Positions 34,331-46,382 of a DNA stretch of 64,000 bases are shown in pieces. Both the position numbers and the translations under genes were made by a program. Each line of letters opens with the position of its first letter. Position 1 is the first letter of the stretch. Source of the stretch: Nectonema munidae (Eukaryota; Nematomorpha; Nectonematoida; Nectonematidae); assembly GCA_030549495.1 (NCBI GenBank), contig JAUIRK010000897.1, positions 207,001 to 271,000 on the forward strand. The letters are read 5' to 3'. The notes under the pieces were generated by a model, which did not search any database, was not told where the DNA came from, and saw only the letters and a list, made by a program, of their open reading frames with translations.

Positions 34331-34604
34331 ACTATAACTTAATGTGAAAAAATATGAACGTAAAGCAAAATAGGACGAATCTAAAGTAAAAATGAAATAT
34401 GACAATAATACATATGGCATGATGTGTTGTACTAATCTTTTTTAAAAACTTGTTATTAAAAATTTTGGGAAATTTAATTTTTTGGAAATGAAACACTGTA
34501 AAAATGATAACTAAGATGATTATAAAACACTATGCTTAAATAATTGCAATAGAGTTAAGCAAGCTTGTGTTAAAGTTTGTGTTCGTTATTCTGTGTTCTA
34601 GGAA

Positions 34605-34770
34605 CTATATGATAGGATAGTATTCAGTATGCAGTATGATGAGGTAAACATGTCGTTGATATGATGTTTGTCTTTTTTGCTGCAAGATGGTATGATGTAG
34701 TGTTTGCCTTTTTATTTCACTTGCAATTTTATTCCTAGAACCATCACCATCATCATCATCATCATGAATC
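34605..34770 (-). repeat. dispersed repeat with ATC microsatellite (inverse of 25.5 kb)
   Basis: The inverse contains ACCATCTTGCAGCAAAAAAG and a nearby ATC run (34738-34770), matching 25600-25690 and its ATC run. The ORF over it is a by-product of the repeat. Confidence 0.65.
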
Positions 34771-35205
34771 ACAAGATTATTATCATCTCTGTGATATCTA
34801 TAGCTAATATTATAATTATAAAATTTGTGGTAGCAATTAAGCGTAAACAACTTATATTAGATATTAAGGATAAACACTAATTACAGTTTATATTTCTGCC
34901 TAATTTTCATAAAACCAAGATGTGTATTCATGATTAATGTTATATACAAATGTATCTTATCAAATAAAATATGAAAATTTGAATCTCAAAAAGCAATCAT
35001 ATTGAAATGGAGATGGCGGCTTAAAACCTATTCTAAATAAAAAGTTATTATAAATAATATACAGATATAGAAAAAGCAATTAAAGTTGAGGTATAATTAA
35101 TATTATCTCTGCAATGTCATTATTTTTACAGATTGAAGATTAGAGTATAAAGACCAATCATTATCATTTTTGGCTATATACAATAAAGAATTTTATATCG
35201 CTTTC

Positions 35206-35292
35206 TCACTATATAAAGCAAGGTTTGGAAGTTACACATTCACATTTCATTTTAGCCTACGCAATCTAATTTCAACTAGAAAAAAGGTTTCA
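35206..35292 (+). promoter_or_regulatory. possible TATA promoter and untranslated first exon
   Basis: CTATATAAAG at 35206-35215 is a good TATA box. About 80 bp downstream TTTCAG|GTAAGAAAG gives a strong splice donor at 35292/35293. No acceptor exon nearby can be assigned; the acceptor of the Arg-rich gene at 46382 is on the same strand but 11 kb away. An ORF running through the donor (35170-35451) is probably not the product. Confidence 0.3.
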
Positions 35293-35545
35293 GGTAAGAA
35301 AGATAGTTGTAATAAACGCGTAATTGTAAATACACAAGCGGAAAAGTATTTAAATATACGGACGGATTCTACGAGCATTCGATTGTGTCAAAGTTTTTTC
35401 TTGGTCCTGCCAACATTTTGCAGGGTAAAATCTTTGAAGTCAAATATTTGAGTATATTCGAAGAATATAGGCTGACAGTAGTTCATATATTATATTTTAA
35501 GTTATCTTTTTTTCTAAAACACACATGTATCTTGTTTATTGTTGT

Positions 35546-35764
35546 TCATATCGTATGAAGAAGAAGCGTATTTCTTCGATAGGACAATACTTTTTCGATT
35601 ACTTTACGTGTTGTATTATTCAATGAACGACAGTTAAAATTCTGCTTGTTTCTATATACTTTTATCATTATCGAGTGCATACATGCTACTCTTCTCTTTG
35701 ACTTCTCTTTGCGTACAGCAATATTCATATCCAAATTGCCGGACATTTGAAAAAAAAACAACAT
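35546..35764 (-). CDS. small ORF, unknown
   Basis: Up to 72 codons, with a likelier start at the second Met (35743): MSGNLDMNIAVRKEKSKRRV. Codon and residue use look protein-like and basic. There is no signal peptide, membrane span or known motif, and no poly(A) signal was checked nearby. Could be chance. Confidence 0.22.
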   Translation of the reverse strand: MLFFFQMSGNLDMNIAVRKEKSKRRVACMHSIMIKVYRNKQNFNCRSLNNTTRKVIEKVLSYRRNTLLLHTI

Positions 35765-36089
35765 GTGAATGAAAAAAATAAAAATTTCACGGACATCCTC
35801 ACTCCAAATGGGTGATAATTTTAACGAATAATATATAAAAAATTTTGAAGCTATTGCCCCATATTTTTCTTTTGTGTATTCAATGTCTTCGTAAATTCTC
35901 GGTCATTAAAACTAAGCCGTAGATCTGGAAAAAATTACTGCAGAGCGATTTCATAAAAATCTAAAATTAACCTATATGAATTATCTATATACTAAAACAG
36001 TATGAATGCTTGCATATCCCTTTTATTGGACATGGGTTACCATCTATAGGTTAACACTTTTGTGCTCAAAAATTGGGGGAGCCCATCTT

Positions 36090-36345
36090 TGAATTCACCA
36101 ACTCTTTAATGAAATAGGCATTGAAACGCATCACCAAATTGATCGATGCTTTGATGAAATTTTTAACTTTGGTTTAAATAAAGTGTAGACAAAGGAATTA
36201 CACTTGAACAAACGAGTAGCATCTCTTTGTCTTACTGGCCTTTACCTTTTACGCAATATTCTGCATCAAATCTGTTGTTTCACAAGCATAAGAGATAAAT
36301 GTACTCTGTGTAGCCATTTTCAACACCAAGTAGTTAACTGATGAC
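36090..36345 (+). pseudogene. protein-like remnant, unknown
   Basis: One plus-strand frame reads LFNEIGIETHHQIDRCFDEI, then TAG after NKV, then ELHLNKRVASLCLTGLYLL and CTLCSHFQHQVVN before two stops. The text is protein-like with a Cys/His-rich end, but at least one stop interrupts it. Origin unknown; a transposase remnant is likely. Confidence 0.25.
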
Positions 36346-37089
36346 TTTTAGATCACAAATCAGCGACTGATTCTTTTTGAATGAAATCAAATAAATTCTC
36401 CAACGTTTCATAACTCTCAGTAATTTTTTTGGTAATCTATTAAAGCTGAGCGAATCGAATTGTTATTGTGTTAAGAACGGCAATCATTCATTCTTATCTA
36501 CAACTTGTAAATAAATAGTGTTTCTTTCCAGGGATCACACACTAATTTTTGACATGTTTGTTTCCTAGATTTATAGTCTTAGTTTAATTGTTTAAAAATT
36601 TAAACATTTTTGAATAGACATATATTCTAAACTTTTTCTTGCTCAAATTTTTGAAGCAAGATTAAAAAATTGTTGAACACTAGGAAACGGGGAACTAATA
36701 AAATTTTCCGTAAATTCCTGGGAAGACAAATATTCAGGAACTCTATTAAATAATCCCCCATTCCCTCTTTCTTTCTCTTGGGGATAACCTCTAATGGCCT
36801 CTTACATGATAGATTATTGCATTAGAAATGCTATTTCTTTGCAATAACTTAGTTTGAAACTTCTTGAATTCATTTGTTGTGTTGAAAAATGCCTATGACT
36901 TTATGTTAATAACACGTTGTAGTGATGCGTACTTTAGCTTTTGTTCAATTATGCAGATTCAAAAGCGTTGGCTTTTTTGTTTGATAAATGCACATCCCTT
37001 AAAAAATCATGTATTGCTTTTTGAGTATACTAGGACTCATCCCACAAAGTCCTCAAATGAACCCTCTCATTCATTAGTTCTTTGTCAAT

Positions 37090-37326
37090 TTATGGATTTG
37101 GAACTAAATGGTCAGAACTTTTTAGAATCGATTTGATCGTATAAAAAATATTTTGGCAGTGTACTTTATTTCGTCTCTTGTTTTTATAACTTATTTTGGC
37201 TCTTACCATATGATAGGTAATGAAAGGCATTCCAGGAATTCTCTTACCACGGATAACCTGGATTAAATGGTTAGTACATAATTTCCAAGCTATAGCAAGC
37301 GCACAATTTTTATCTTGGTCACTCAA
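37090..37326 (-). CDS. possible exon, unknown
   Basis: The minus frame from ATG at 37326 reads MSDQDKNCALAIAWKLCTNH and IRGKRIPGMPFITYHM, followed by a good donor ATG|GTAAGAG (donor at about 37207). Without splicing the frame continues to 37090. No partner exon or family is recognised. Confidence 0.25.
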   Translation of the reverse strand: MSDQDKNCALAIAWKLCTNHLIQVIRGKRIPGMPFITYHMVRAKISYKNKRRNKVHCQNIFYTIKSILKSSDHLVPNP

Positions 37327-37436
37327 AGGGAATTTTTAATATCCTCATTTTTTCAAAATGATAAAAATTTTCACAAATAAATTTCATAGAACATGTCAAA
37401 TATTGAATATTCTGCACAAAATTTTTATGCGTATAA

Positions 37437-37735
37437 ACCAAATCACTTTGCAAAGATAATGTGTTTTATACATGAGGAAATATGATGTAGGATACTCGCA
37501 TGAGAGATATGTTTGTTATAAATGTGCTATATAGGATGAATGTGAGTAAATAGCAAATTAGATTATTGATATATCAGAGAAGGCAAGCCAATCCAAGAAC
37601 GGTTTCGAACTTTTTGGATCTCATCCGTTGGAATGCAGTTTACTATTTACATTTTTGGGAATCGAAGTGAGCCTCACGGATGAAAGCGCACAGCACTATC
37701 AAAACGCCTCAATCGTTAAGCCACAGCTTCATGTA
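37437..37735 (-). mobile_element. tRNA-derived SINE-like repeat, minus strand
   Basis: The minus-strand head (37735-37655) has A-box-like TGGCTTAACGATTGAGG and B-box-like CACTTCGATTCCC at tRNA spacing. The body running to 37437 contains GAGTATCCTACATCATATTT. Parts of the body recur at 38145-38212 and near 46250-46345, so this is a dispersed family. Confidence 0.5.
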
Positions 37736-38144
37736 ACATAACTAGGTAATATAATTTCTGATAGCACTTATTCTAAAACAAGTATATATAGTTTATTTTA
37801 TAAAGTTTCTGTGAAAAATAGTCAAAGTTAATAGGTCATCAAAAAATTAATTTTAATGGCGATTCTGGAAATGATGTTGGTGTAAATGCTCTTCTCTAAC
37901 ACAGCCAATAGACAGGAAAATAGATTTTGTCCAAAGATAGTGCTTCTTTAAAGGAGAATACTTGAATGATTACATGGGATCTTACAATTCTAACATTAAT
38001 AATAATTGGGAAAAGTTTCAAATAATTTTTAGGTCAAATTTTTTACAGCAAAAAGCAACTTTGTGAAGCCGTTAGTTTAATTTTTGAAGAATTTATTGGT
38101 CAACTTTTATTGACCCTAATAATAACATCAAATTTATTGTATGA

Positions 38145-38212
38145 AACAAATCACTTGGCAAAGATAATGTGTTTTATGCATGAGAAGGGATGATCTAGAA
38201 TACTCGCGTAGT
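38145..38212. repeat. 68-bp copy of the SINE-like body
   Basis: Closely matches 37437-37510, sharing GCAAAGATAATGTGTTTTAT and ATACTCGC. Confidence 0.6.
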
Positions 38213-38496
38213 TAGCAAGCTGAAATTTATGATTAGAAAATTTTAACTATATGATTGAAATTTTGAATACATATTTCTTTACGCATTGTCGAACTGTTTT
38301 CTAAAAAAATAATTGCCTACCTGAATTCCGTTCTTTGCATAGAAGTAAGCGATTCGCCCACGATTGGGAAATCCTGCAGTACATCATACACTTTTGAATC
38401 ATTTGCACTTTTAGAAAAATGAACATATCAAGTATTTTTGCAAAAATTTCCTCATTTCCCGTTTTCCTAAATGAATAGCATGCGATTATTTGTATG

Positions 38497-38634
38497 CAGT
38501 GGCGTGTTCAGACATAACCATCGTGGTTATTATAATAAAATTGGACTTTTAAAGGGCAAACAAATATAAAAGATATAGCTATATAGCAAATATAGCTATG
38601 TCTCAATACACCCCCTCTCTTGAATACGGCACTG
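38497..38634. mobile_element. short hAT-type MITE
   Basis: Ends CAGTGGCGTGTTCAG and, inverted, CAGTGCCGTATTCAAG. The ends resemble the MITE at 45374-45551. The flanks match at only 5 of 8 bases. Confidence 0.55.
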
Positions 38635-38764
38635 ATTATAGGTGAATAACAAGTGTGACTAAGTGATATTTTAATGTTATTTTTCATTTTTTACAGCATA
38701 CAATTTTAGTGCATTCTATATTAATCTGTTTTTTTATATTTTGATTGTTTTTATTTTGTAAACT

Positions 38765-40630
38765 TATTAATAATCATCTTGGATACAGTTTTCGCTTTAT
38801 TAGCTGTTGAATGCTCTTCGTTTAGTGCCTCTACAGCTTCTTGGGAATGGTTTCAAAAAGCACGTAGCTTTAACCTCCCTGTTTCATGTCCTTATGATAA
38901 AGGAAAAAGCATTGTTGCTTCTCAATTGAAAAAAACTAATTTCAAAAATTCAATTGGTTGATTGGATCGATTTAAACAGCAATATTATATATCTTTTGGC
39001 ACAATATGTGAAGGAGCAGGATCATTAAACAGTGATATTTTTATTGACAGGAAATCAAAAAGTGGCATGTTGTATTAGATGCCATCCTTATAAAACACTT
39101 CGCATATGTGGAGAAAAGTGTCTCAAATAAAAGATCCAAAAATCTTATGATAGTGGCAATTTGTGTAAATAAATGTGGGGATTTTAAACAGCAAGTTATA
39201 ATTGGAAATACAAAGAAACGACGTTGCTTCAAAAATATAGATATAACCAAAAATCTTTTCTTTAGTTTTACAACAAGAAGGCTGTGATGACTTCACATGT
39301 GTTTAAAGACTCGATATCCGACTTCAAAAGTAGTATGAGATGGCAAAAGAGTAATGTTATATTTTTTTAGATAATGCTCTTTCAATTGTAAAGATCTTAA
39401 ATTGTTGCCGGTTTTTTACCCTGGTTTTCTTCCTCTGAAGAATCCAAAGGTTTTTACGGTTAGGTAGTGCTCTAGCGACGCGATTCTACGTGGTTAGTAA
39501 TCAAGCTATCACTAGACAAAAAGTTTGTTTCCCAAATTGGGAGCGTTCGCGTTAGGATTGTATCGTTCTCTCAGATGTATTTATATATTGTAACATAAAT
39601 TCTTGTAAAATAATATATATAACAAGGTTATATATATAAACAATTCTTTTGTAACAAGGGCCGTTAGGTGTTTATTGGGATGGAAAGTCCAGTTAGACTT
39701 GGACTCAGCATTCCGGGCGGGCCACGATATCCGAAAGGATGGGTGCGAACGTCACAAAACAACTTAATTAATTAATAATAAACAAGCAGCAACTCTTACT
39801 TATAGAAAATTATTGGGTGGGGGGGGGGAGGGGGCGAAGGTCATTTTCACACCCCTGAAAACACATAGGGGGGGGGGGGGGGCGGTCGCTCCCCTTAGCC
39901 CCCCCAGATGTGCGCCCCTGTTCCAAACTACTACACAAAAGAACTTAATTAATTAATTAAATTGTCGAATGTAGAACTCTTGTTTTTAGTCAACACTAAT
40001 TTTATTTTACAACCTTTAGATCAAGGGTTTTTTCTATATGTATAAAGACAAATAGAAAGCTTTTGCTTAGACAAATAACAAAGTTTGACACTTAAAATTT
40101 TGTAGTAGATATTAGCAAGTTAATCAATGTGCTTCACTCATGTCACTGTGTATAGTTGAAGCTGTGTAAAAATTCAAACACAAAGCCGGATTTTGAATGT
40201 TTTAATACAACTAGTGATGTATAGATGAAGAAAACAATGAAGTTTCACTTGAACAGCTACTTCAATATACAACCAATAAATATGAGTTAATGAAACTATG
40301 CCTATAAAATCATACTCGCAAGTTGGTAGAGATCTTCCTACATTACAAGAGTTATTACAAGGGGAGAAGAAAGAATTCTATCTTCTCTTTGCAGAAAATT
40401 TTTCCAGAAGAAATATTTTTTGATGTGGCTGATGAAAAAATCAAATCATGTAAAAACTTCACTAAAAGTTTTAGAAATGTTTGAGGTATAAAAAAAACTC
40501 TGTGTAAAGAATCAACGAGCAGATGTTGGAATAGCTTTTTCAAAAACTCAAACACTTCTTGAAGAAAAATTTATTTCAATCTGCTTAAAACAAAGCCTAA
40601 GAAAATAGTTTCTTTTTTTAAAAAAAAAGA
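38765..40630 (+). pseudogene. second Tigger/pogo transposase remnant, interrupted
   Basis: The N-terminal part reads WEWFQKARSFNLPVSCP, ASQLKKTNFKNSIG and DRFKQQYYISFGTICEGAGS, the CENP-B-type second helix-turn-helix. NLMIVAICVNKCGDF, GNTKKRRCFKNI and FLDNALSIVKILN (near 39360-39400) match the core and second-Asp blocks. The C-terminus (about 40500-40630) reads ADVGIAFSKTQTLLEEKF and LRKIVSFFKKK. Many stops and frameshifts occur. A G/C-rich insertion and other unassigned sequence (39440-39990) lies in the middle. Terminal repeats are not certain; an imperfect palindrome GACCACCATTGATACC near 40730 may be near the right end. Confidence 0.6.
39780..39925. mobile_element. G/C-run transposon end fragment
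   Basis: Long G runs and a C run end, inverted, CAGGGGCGCACATCTGG, a hAT-like terminus. Near-identical ACTTAATTAATTAAT stretches lie on both sides (about 39770 and 39945). The left end is not defined. Confidence 0.35.
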
Positions 40631-40828
40631 GTTATTTTTGTCCAAATCTTTTGGGTGTTTATACTTTTCTTTTAAAAAATTACTTTTCTTAGGTTTGATT
40701 TTTTCACTAATAAGACATCCTCAATACTAAGACCACCATTGATACCATAAGTGGTCGTTATACTGATATTCTATTGTAAACTATTTTTGCAAATTGAGTC
40801 ACACTATAAATTATAAACATTTTATAAT

Positions 40829-42785
40829 TTAATAATAATAATAATAATTTTTATTTTCAAAAGTATGACAAAAAAGATGGAAGTTAGTGTACGCAATAAG
40901 CACATACAAAGATATTTAAAAAAATAAGATGTTTTAGAAAACACACAAAGATGACTTTTGAAAGTTGATGTCAAAGGCCAAAACAGCCGCTTGGAGACGC
41001 CAACATGGTGATAAAATTTGTAAATACAGGACAAATAAGAAATACATAGTTCCGTAAGTTATGTGTGATGAAAATAATTATAAGAAAAGAAAGATTGTAG
41101 GTGTATATACATATTATTATCATTTGAAAAAAATACTAGGAGTGGTCGGTGTAACTATTTTACCTACAAACATAGCAGTTGGAGATGGAGCATTCAGAGT
41201 GAAGGATTGAAGGCAAAAGGATAAAAACCATTTTTGTAGCTGCTTTATAGGAATAGGAGCGGAAAAAAGGAACGCTTCGGAGCTATTGAAGAGAGTGGAT
41301 ACCTTGTAAGAGAAGGATTGCTTTGATTTTGCATATTCATAAAAAGGTAGGGACATTTTGTGAATAAGGCGAGGCGAAGTTCTGTCTTTTTGAAAGCTGA
41401 AAGAGATGAATTGATTAAATATAGGAGGGAGCATTGAGTATATGTATTTGTATAAAGTGACGTAGACACTGAGATTGTATATGTCCTCAAGTTTCAATAG
41501 AGAATTATGAGAAAGATATTATTAGTATGAGAAATTGGGTGTGAATTGAAAATATCTCTCAAAATCCTTTTTTGAATAAAAAAGAGAATACTGGGTTCAT
41601 TAGTATTTTTACATACGGCGTAACATTTGGAAGGTCATTCATGAATATTTAAAGAAAAGTGGAGCTAAAATTGTACCTTGGGGCACACCGGAGGAAACTT
41701 TCTTCTTGCTTGAGAAGCCATTGTTAATATAAACAGTTTGATATCTATTTTTGAAGTATGATTTAAAAAACCTAATTGCAGCATCTGAGAATCCATATAG
41801 CTTTAATTTAGATAGAAGAAGACAATGAGGAATAGAGTCGAAGGCAGACACTCAGGTCTAGAAAAAGAGAGCAAACTTCATTTTTGTTCTCTAGTGAGTT
41901 TATGACACTATTTATAAAATAGGTATGTAAAATCTCGGTAGAAACATTTTTTCTAAAGCCAAATTGTAAGGGCGAGTGAAGACAGTTAGATGTGAAATAG
42001 TAGTTTATTTGTTTATGAATAATTTTTTGAAAGACCTTAGAAATTGAACTTACAATAGAAATAGGCCCATAGTTTTGGCTTTGATTCTTATCTCTTTTTT
42101 GTATACAGGTATAATTTTACTACTTTTCGAAACATCTGGAAAGATATTTTCTGAAATGCAAAAATTGAAAGCTTTCATAAGAGAAAAAGATATGTGGTTT
42201 TGAACTTTTTTCAAATCATATATTGGCAAACCAAAAACATATTCACTGCGACTACTTTTCAATGATTTGAAAGATAAAACAACATTATTTAAAGACACTT
42301 CTTTTAAAGAAAATAGAGAGCATTTTGGTTCAAAAAGAAGAGCATTCATGTTAAGGACATAATTTGAGTTAAAATTTTTCATAAAACGATCTCTGAATAA
42401 ATTGCTAACTTAAGATCATCGGAAACTAAGTTTCCATTGGCATTTATATGAAAAGAATTGAACTTAGGTTTCGGCTTTACAAAGGAATTAACAATTTTCC
42501 AAGTTAATTTGTTATTTTTGTTATCATTTATTTCACTTAAGACACAAATTTTTTTCTTAATTCAAGATTCAATTAAATTAGAAGGAAGAGCTGCACAAAG
42601 ATAATGTTCTCCAATCGTAATTTCAAACCAGATTAACAAATTTAATTTCATCAAAAAAAATGTTTCTAATTTTATGAAAAGATGTGAGCTTCAAAGACAC
42701 CCAAATAGGAAAATGATCTGAGATATTGCTTTTCAATACATAATCGAAATGATTATTAGGTATATTAATATGAGAGAAAGAAGAG
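40829..42785 (-). mobile_element. APE-type LINE fragment (CR1/Jockey-like), minus strand
   Basis: On the minus strand, ISDHFPIWVSLKS (about 42720) is the end of an APE endonuclease. LKSSRSEYVFGLPIYDLKKV and ENIFPDVSKSSKIIPVYKK (42382-42050) open the reverse transcriptase. SAFDSIPHCLLLSKLKLYGF and SSGVPQGTILAPLFF (41851-41639) are motifs A and B. The C-terminal part (41497-41120) holds DRTSPRLIHKMSLPF. It ends in an (ATT)n tail at 40829-40850, as CR1-like LINEs do. No RNase H is seen. Several frameshifts and stops; motif C was not found intact. Confidence 0.75.
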
Positions 42786-43047
42786 AAGAGGTTAACTGTC
42801 AAAAGTACTTGATATTCTTCCTACCTTTGTGTTTCGTGACAATCTCCGACTACGTAACTTGATAATATTTATGTGCCATTATGTAACTTTGGGTGTGTGC
42901 ATAATTTATCACCACATTTTCGGTTTGTACAAATTATAACCTCAAAATGTGTTGTTGTATATTTGAAAGAGTGGTCAATTTGAGAGTCGTTTTAAAATAT
43001 ATTTGTCTTTTTCTGCCTTCCATTACTAATATTATTTACTTTGTAGT

Positions 43048-44356
43048 GGTGAAACTTCTCGGCATCAAAATTTAAAGTTCAGTATTCACAATCTCTTTGC
43101 ATATTTAGGATGCATGCTTTACATGGGACAGTCAAGAAAACAACGTGTCGATGTTAAGTATCTCTTTTCTGAAAAGTTCAGTGAACCTTTTTTGATTGCA
43201 TCAATCACTCGCGATATGTTTGTTCTAATCATACCTATATTAGATTTGATTTTAAAACAACCATCAATCTAAGTGATAAAATATGCAAAGTTCGGTTTTT
43301 GCAAGAACATTTTTGTAAAGTGTTTCCAAAGTATTACTGTGCGAATGAATACATTACAATTGATGAGCAACTCGTTAAATTGCGAGGTGGATGTTTACTC
43401 AAAATTTATGATGCGTCTAAACCCGGTCATTATGGGATAAAGGTATATCGTTGTAACGACTCAAAATCTTTCTACCTTTTACAACATGAAATTTATGTAA
43501 CAGGACTCAGCGAACCTGCTTATTTTAGCGTTAATTCTATAGTAAAGACTTATAAAAAGTATTGATGTTCCCAATGGCACAGGAATAGTAGTTGACAGGT
43601 TTTTCCTGTCCTATGAACATTGTGAATGGGCTCAAAAAAATGATATTACGATATTGGGAACCGTTAGGTCAAATAGAACCTTCATGCCTCATTTTTTTCG
43701 TCTTGAACATATGAAAGGTCTGCGACTGAATGAGTGTGAAAGCAGATTTCTTTATGCTTCTAACGTCTCTCTTACAGCCTACATTCCAAGAAACCATGCC
43801 AAAAAAAATTTGAAGTTGTTTATATCATGTCGAGTCAACACATGAATGAAATAAAATGTACTCCAGAGTATAACAAACCAGAAACAATTATTATGTATAA
43901 TAAGTACAAAGGGGGCGTCGATACTGCGAATAAGATGTTGAGAGAGTATACGTCATATAGACCAAGTAGGAGGTGGCCTGTGGCCATTTTTCGCAATTAT
44001 TTGGAAATATCAGCACTGAATAGTTGGATAATATGCTCTGAAAATGACTCAAGCTTATTTCCAAGTATATAAAAAGAAGTGGAAGAAAACACTTTATTAG
44101 ACATTTGTGTTTCAGTTTGACTGAGGAATCTATGCGTTTCAGATCAAACAGTTCTAGCATGAGTAGAATAAGAAGAAATATTTTGTCTTTTTTCGGAGTC
44201 GAAACTACTTTTGGCAGAAATGAACCTCACTCTTCTCGTGGATTTTGCTCTGTAGAAGACTGCAAGCTAAAAAGTAGAGGCACGAGAAGATGTGATATTT
44301 GCAAAAAGTTTATCTGTAAGACTCATACAAAGTTAATATGTCCTTCATGTGAATAA
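43048..44356 (+). pseudogene. piggyBac transposase, broken
   Basis: HNLFAYLGCMLYMGQSRKQR opens the recognisable part. ANEYITIDEQLVKLRGGC (43339-43392) has the first catalytic Asp, GTGIVVDRFFLSYEHC (about 43579-43620) the second and MYNKYKGGVDTANKMLREYT (43893-43950) the third. RRWPVAIFRNYLEISALNSW follows. The C-terminus is a Cys-rich domain (CSVEDC...CDICKKFIC...CPSC). Frames change near 43235, 43563 and 43835, and a stop falls at 44070-44072, so at least four breaks. Element ends were not identified. Confidence 0.85.
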
Positions 44357-44359
44357 ATT

Positions 44360-45370
44360 TTATATATTTTTTCAGTTTTTTTTCTTATTGTTGATATATT
44401 TATAGAGAAATTTCATACACATGTGTAAATAAGAGAGTCGATTGTCGAAGAAAACATTTAAGTTTTACTAAAACATAGACAGACAAGTTCAAGACAAATA
44501 TACCATCTAGATTAGACTCATTTGCTCCATAAGAAGATCCTAAGTCTTTTTGATTTGGCTTCACCAATTATGAGTAATGAATCCTAGAGATTTTTCTTTT
44601 GAATATATAATTTTCAATATTTTGAAAACTTTATATAACTTTACTAAAGTTGATTTCTTTTTATAGAGACTTATTTTTCCAAATTAGTTTAGTTTTCCTA
44701 ATGAATTTTTTTTTTAAGTCTATGACTTAATGAAAAAATTTTTTTATTTTTGTTTTTAAAAATTTTTGGCGTTAAGTTAGTTATATGTATTTCATTCGAA
44801 AAAACTTTAGAAAAAAATTGAATCAGTCAATCAAAAAAAAATTTTTTCTTCGAATGAAAAATAGTCTAAATAAAAATTACATAATATATTTATATTTCGT
44901 TTCATATGTTTTTCTCTTCGAAAAACGAAGTCAAAGTGTCATGTGGAGTAAAAAGCTATTATAATCTATTATAATCTTTTAGTCGTTCATTTTTATGCAT
45001 ATTTTTTTTATTATTATTATTATTTTCCTTTTATATTGTCTTTATTAACCGTACCAAATTCTTCAAATATAAACCTTTTTGGTATAAAATTTTCTAAAAA
45101 ATTTGTCATTCTTACCGTACATCTTAGTTTAAAAATAAAATAAATTCTTTTATTGAATACGCGCCTTAGGTTCATGAAAAAAGAACCATATAATTTCGTG
45201 TACTATACCTAAAGAAGCTATAATGAAAAATCTTTTGCCACAAAACAATAAAATTGCATATGTAGTTCTAAGGTTCTTAATAAACCTTTCAAAATAAATA
45301 ATTTACTTTTGAAATGCAAAATTGTATACATCATATTTTAATGATTAAAAAGTGTGTTGCCTTGCTTTGC
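44360..45370. other. AT-rich spacer, no gene seen
   Basis: A and T runs and a short (ATT)n near 45010; no gene recognised. Confidence 0.45.
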
Positions 45371-45373
45371 AAC

Positions 45374-45551
45374 CAGTGGCCTATTCAGAAAATAAATTTT
45401 AGGTGGGGGAGAGAGGCTTTAAAAATAATCTTCATAACGAGGTAGTTATTTCTTTCTATCTACAAAAATAACTATTTCAAATAAATATAAAATATAGATA
45501 CTTCATTTTAAGAAATATTTAAAAGCCCTTGCTTCACTGAATACGACACTG
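45374..45551. mobile_element. short hAT-type MITE
   Basis: Ends CAGTGGCCTATTCAG and, inverted, CAGTGTCGTATTCAGTG. Flanks TTTGCAAC (45366-45373) and TTTGCACA (45552-45559) match at 6 of 8 bases. Confidence 0.6.
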
Positions 45552-45559
45552 TTTGCACA

Positions 45560-46380
45560 TGTGAAGACTGTGTTTGTCTTGAGTAAAATAAATTGCCTCA
45601 CTGACGGCTGATGTCATGACATACGAGCAGACACTCTATGACACAATAGAGCTCAGTCGGTACCTATATATTTTTGGGGCAAGTGCCCCCCAATTTTATT
45701 TTTTGCCCGCCCCCCTGAAAATTTTCAACATGCCCCAAGTGTCTTAACTTAGGAAAAAATTATAAAGACATATAGCTTTGCAAGTAACTTTGAGAACAAA
45801 TATGCCATATATTGGAAACAAAACTGCCTCATATAAATTATATGTCTATATGTGTGTAATATGTGTTTCTTCTCTATTCAGACAACAATTACTATTGATG
45901 CTCTGTAAATGATCAAGCCTCTTCTGATAAGATAGTAAATTTTTTCATTCCTTAATAATTTTTTTTAGCGCGGGTACGGAGTACATGAGATATTTAATTG
46001 ATATTTTGTTGCCTTATTATTGCAGTATTATCTAGTTTCTCTCTAAAATATTCTAAGCGAACCCGATTATATCGAAGCGTATTCAAATGAAAGAGAAAGT
46101 GTATATAAAATATTTTCCGTTAACATAAGACTATAAGAGGTATACATAAATAAGTTATGTTAACGTTTTAAACAAATAAAATAATTGTTATCACAAATTG
46201 CAAGTATTTATTAAAATTAAACATACCTATATATGTTTTTATACATAGGGAGTGTTATTGTAGGGTACTCGCATGGGAGATATATTTTGATATATATGTG
46301 TTATATAGGATAATTGCGAGTAGTATATAATCAATATAATAATAAGGCAATAATCTTTCTAATTATTAATTTTATATTTT
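45560..46380. other. spacer with G/C-run fragment and repeat, upstream of the Arg-rich gene
   Basis: 45655-45735 holds GGGGCAAGTGCCCCCC and C runs typical of decayed transposon ends. 46230-46345 repeats parts of the SINE-like body at 37.5 kb (GTACTCGCATGGGAGATAT). No coding sequence recognised. Confidence 0.45.
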
Positions 46381-46382
46381 AG

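Noticed and set aside
39470-39790. Possible LTR-like GC-richer stretch
   Set aside because: No paired copy, no primer-binding site or coding region could be shown, so no call is made.
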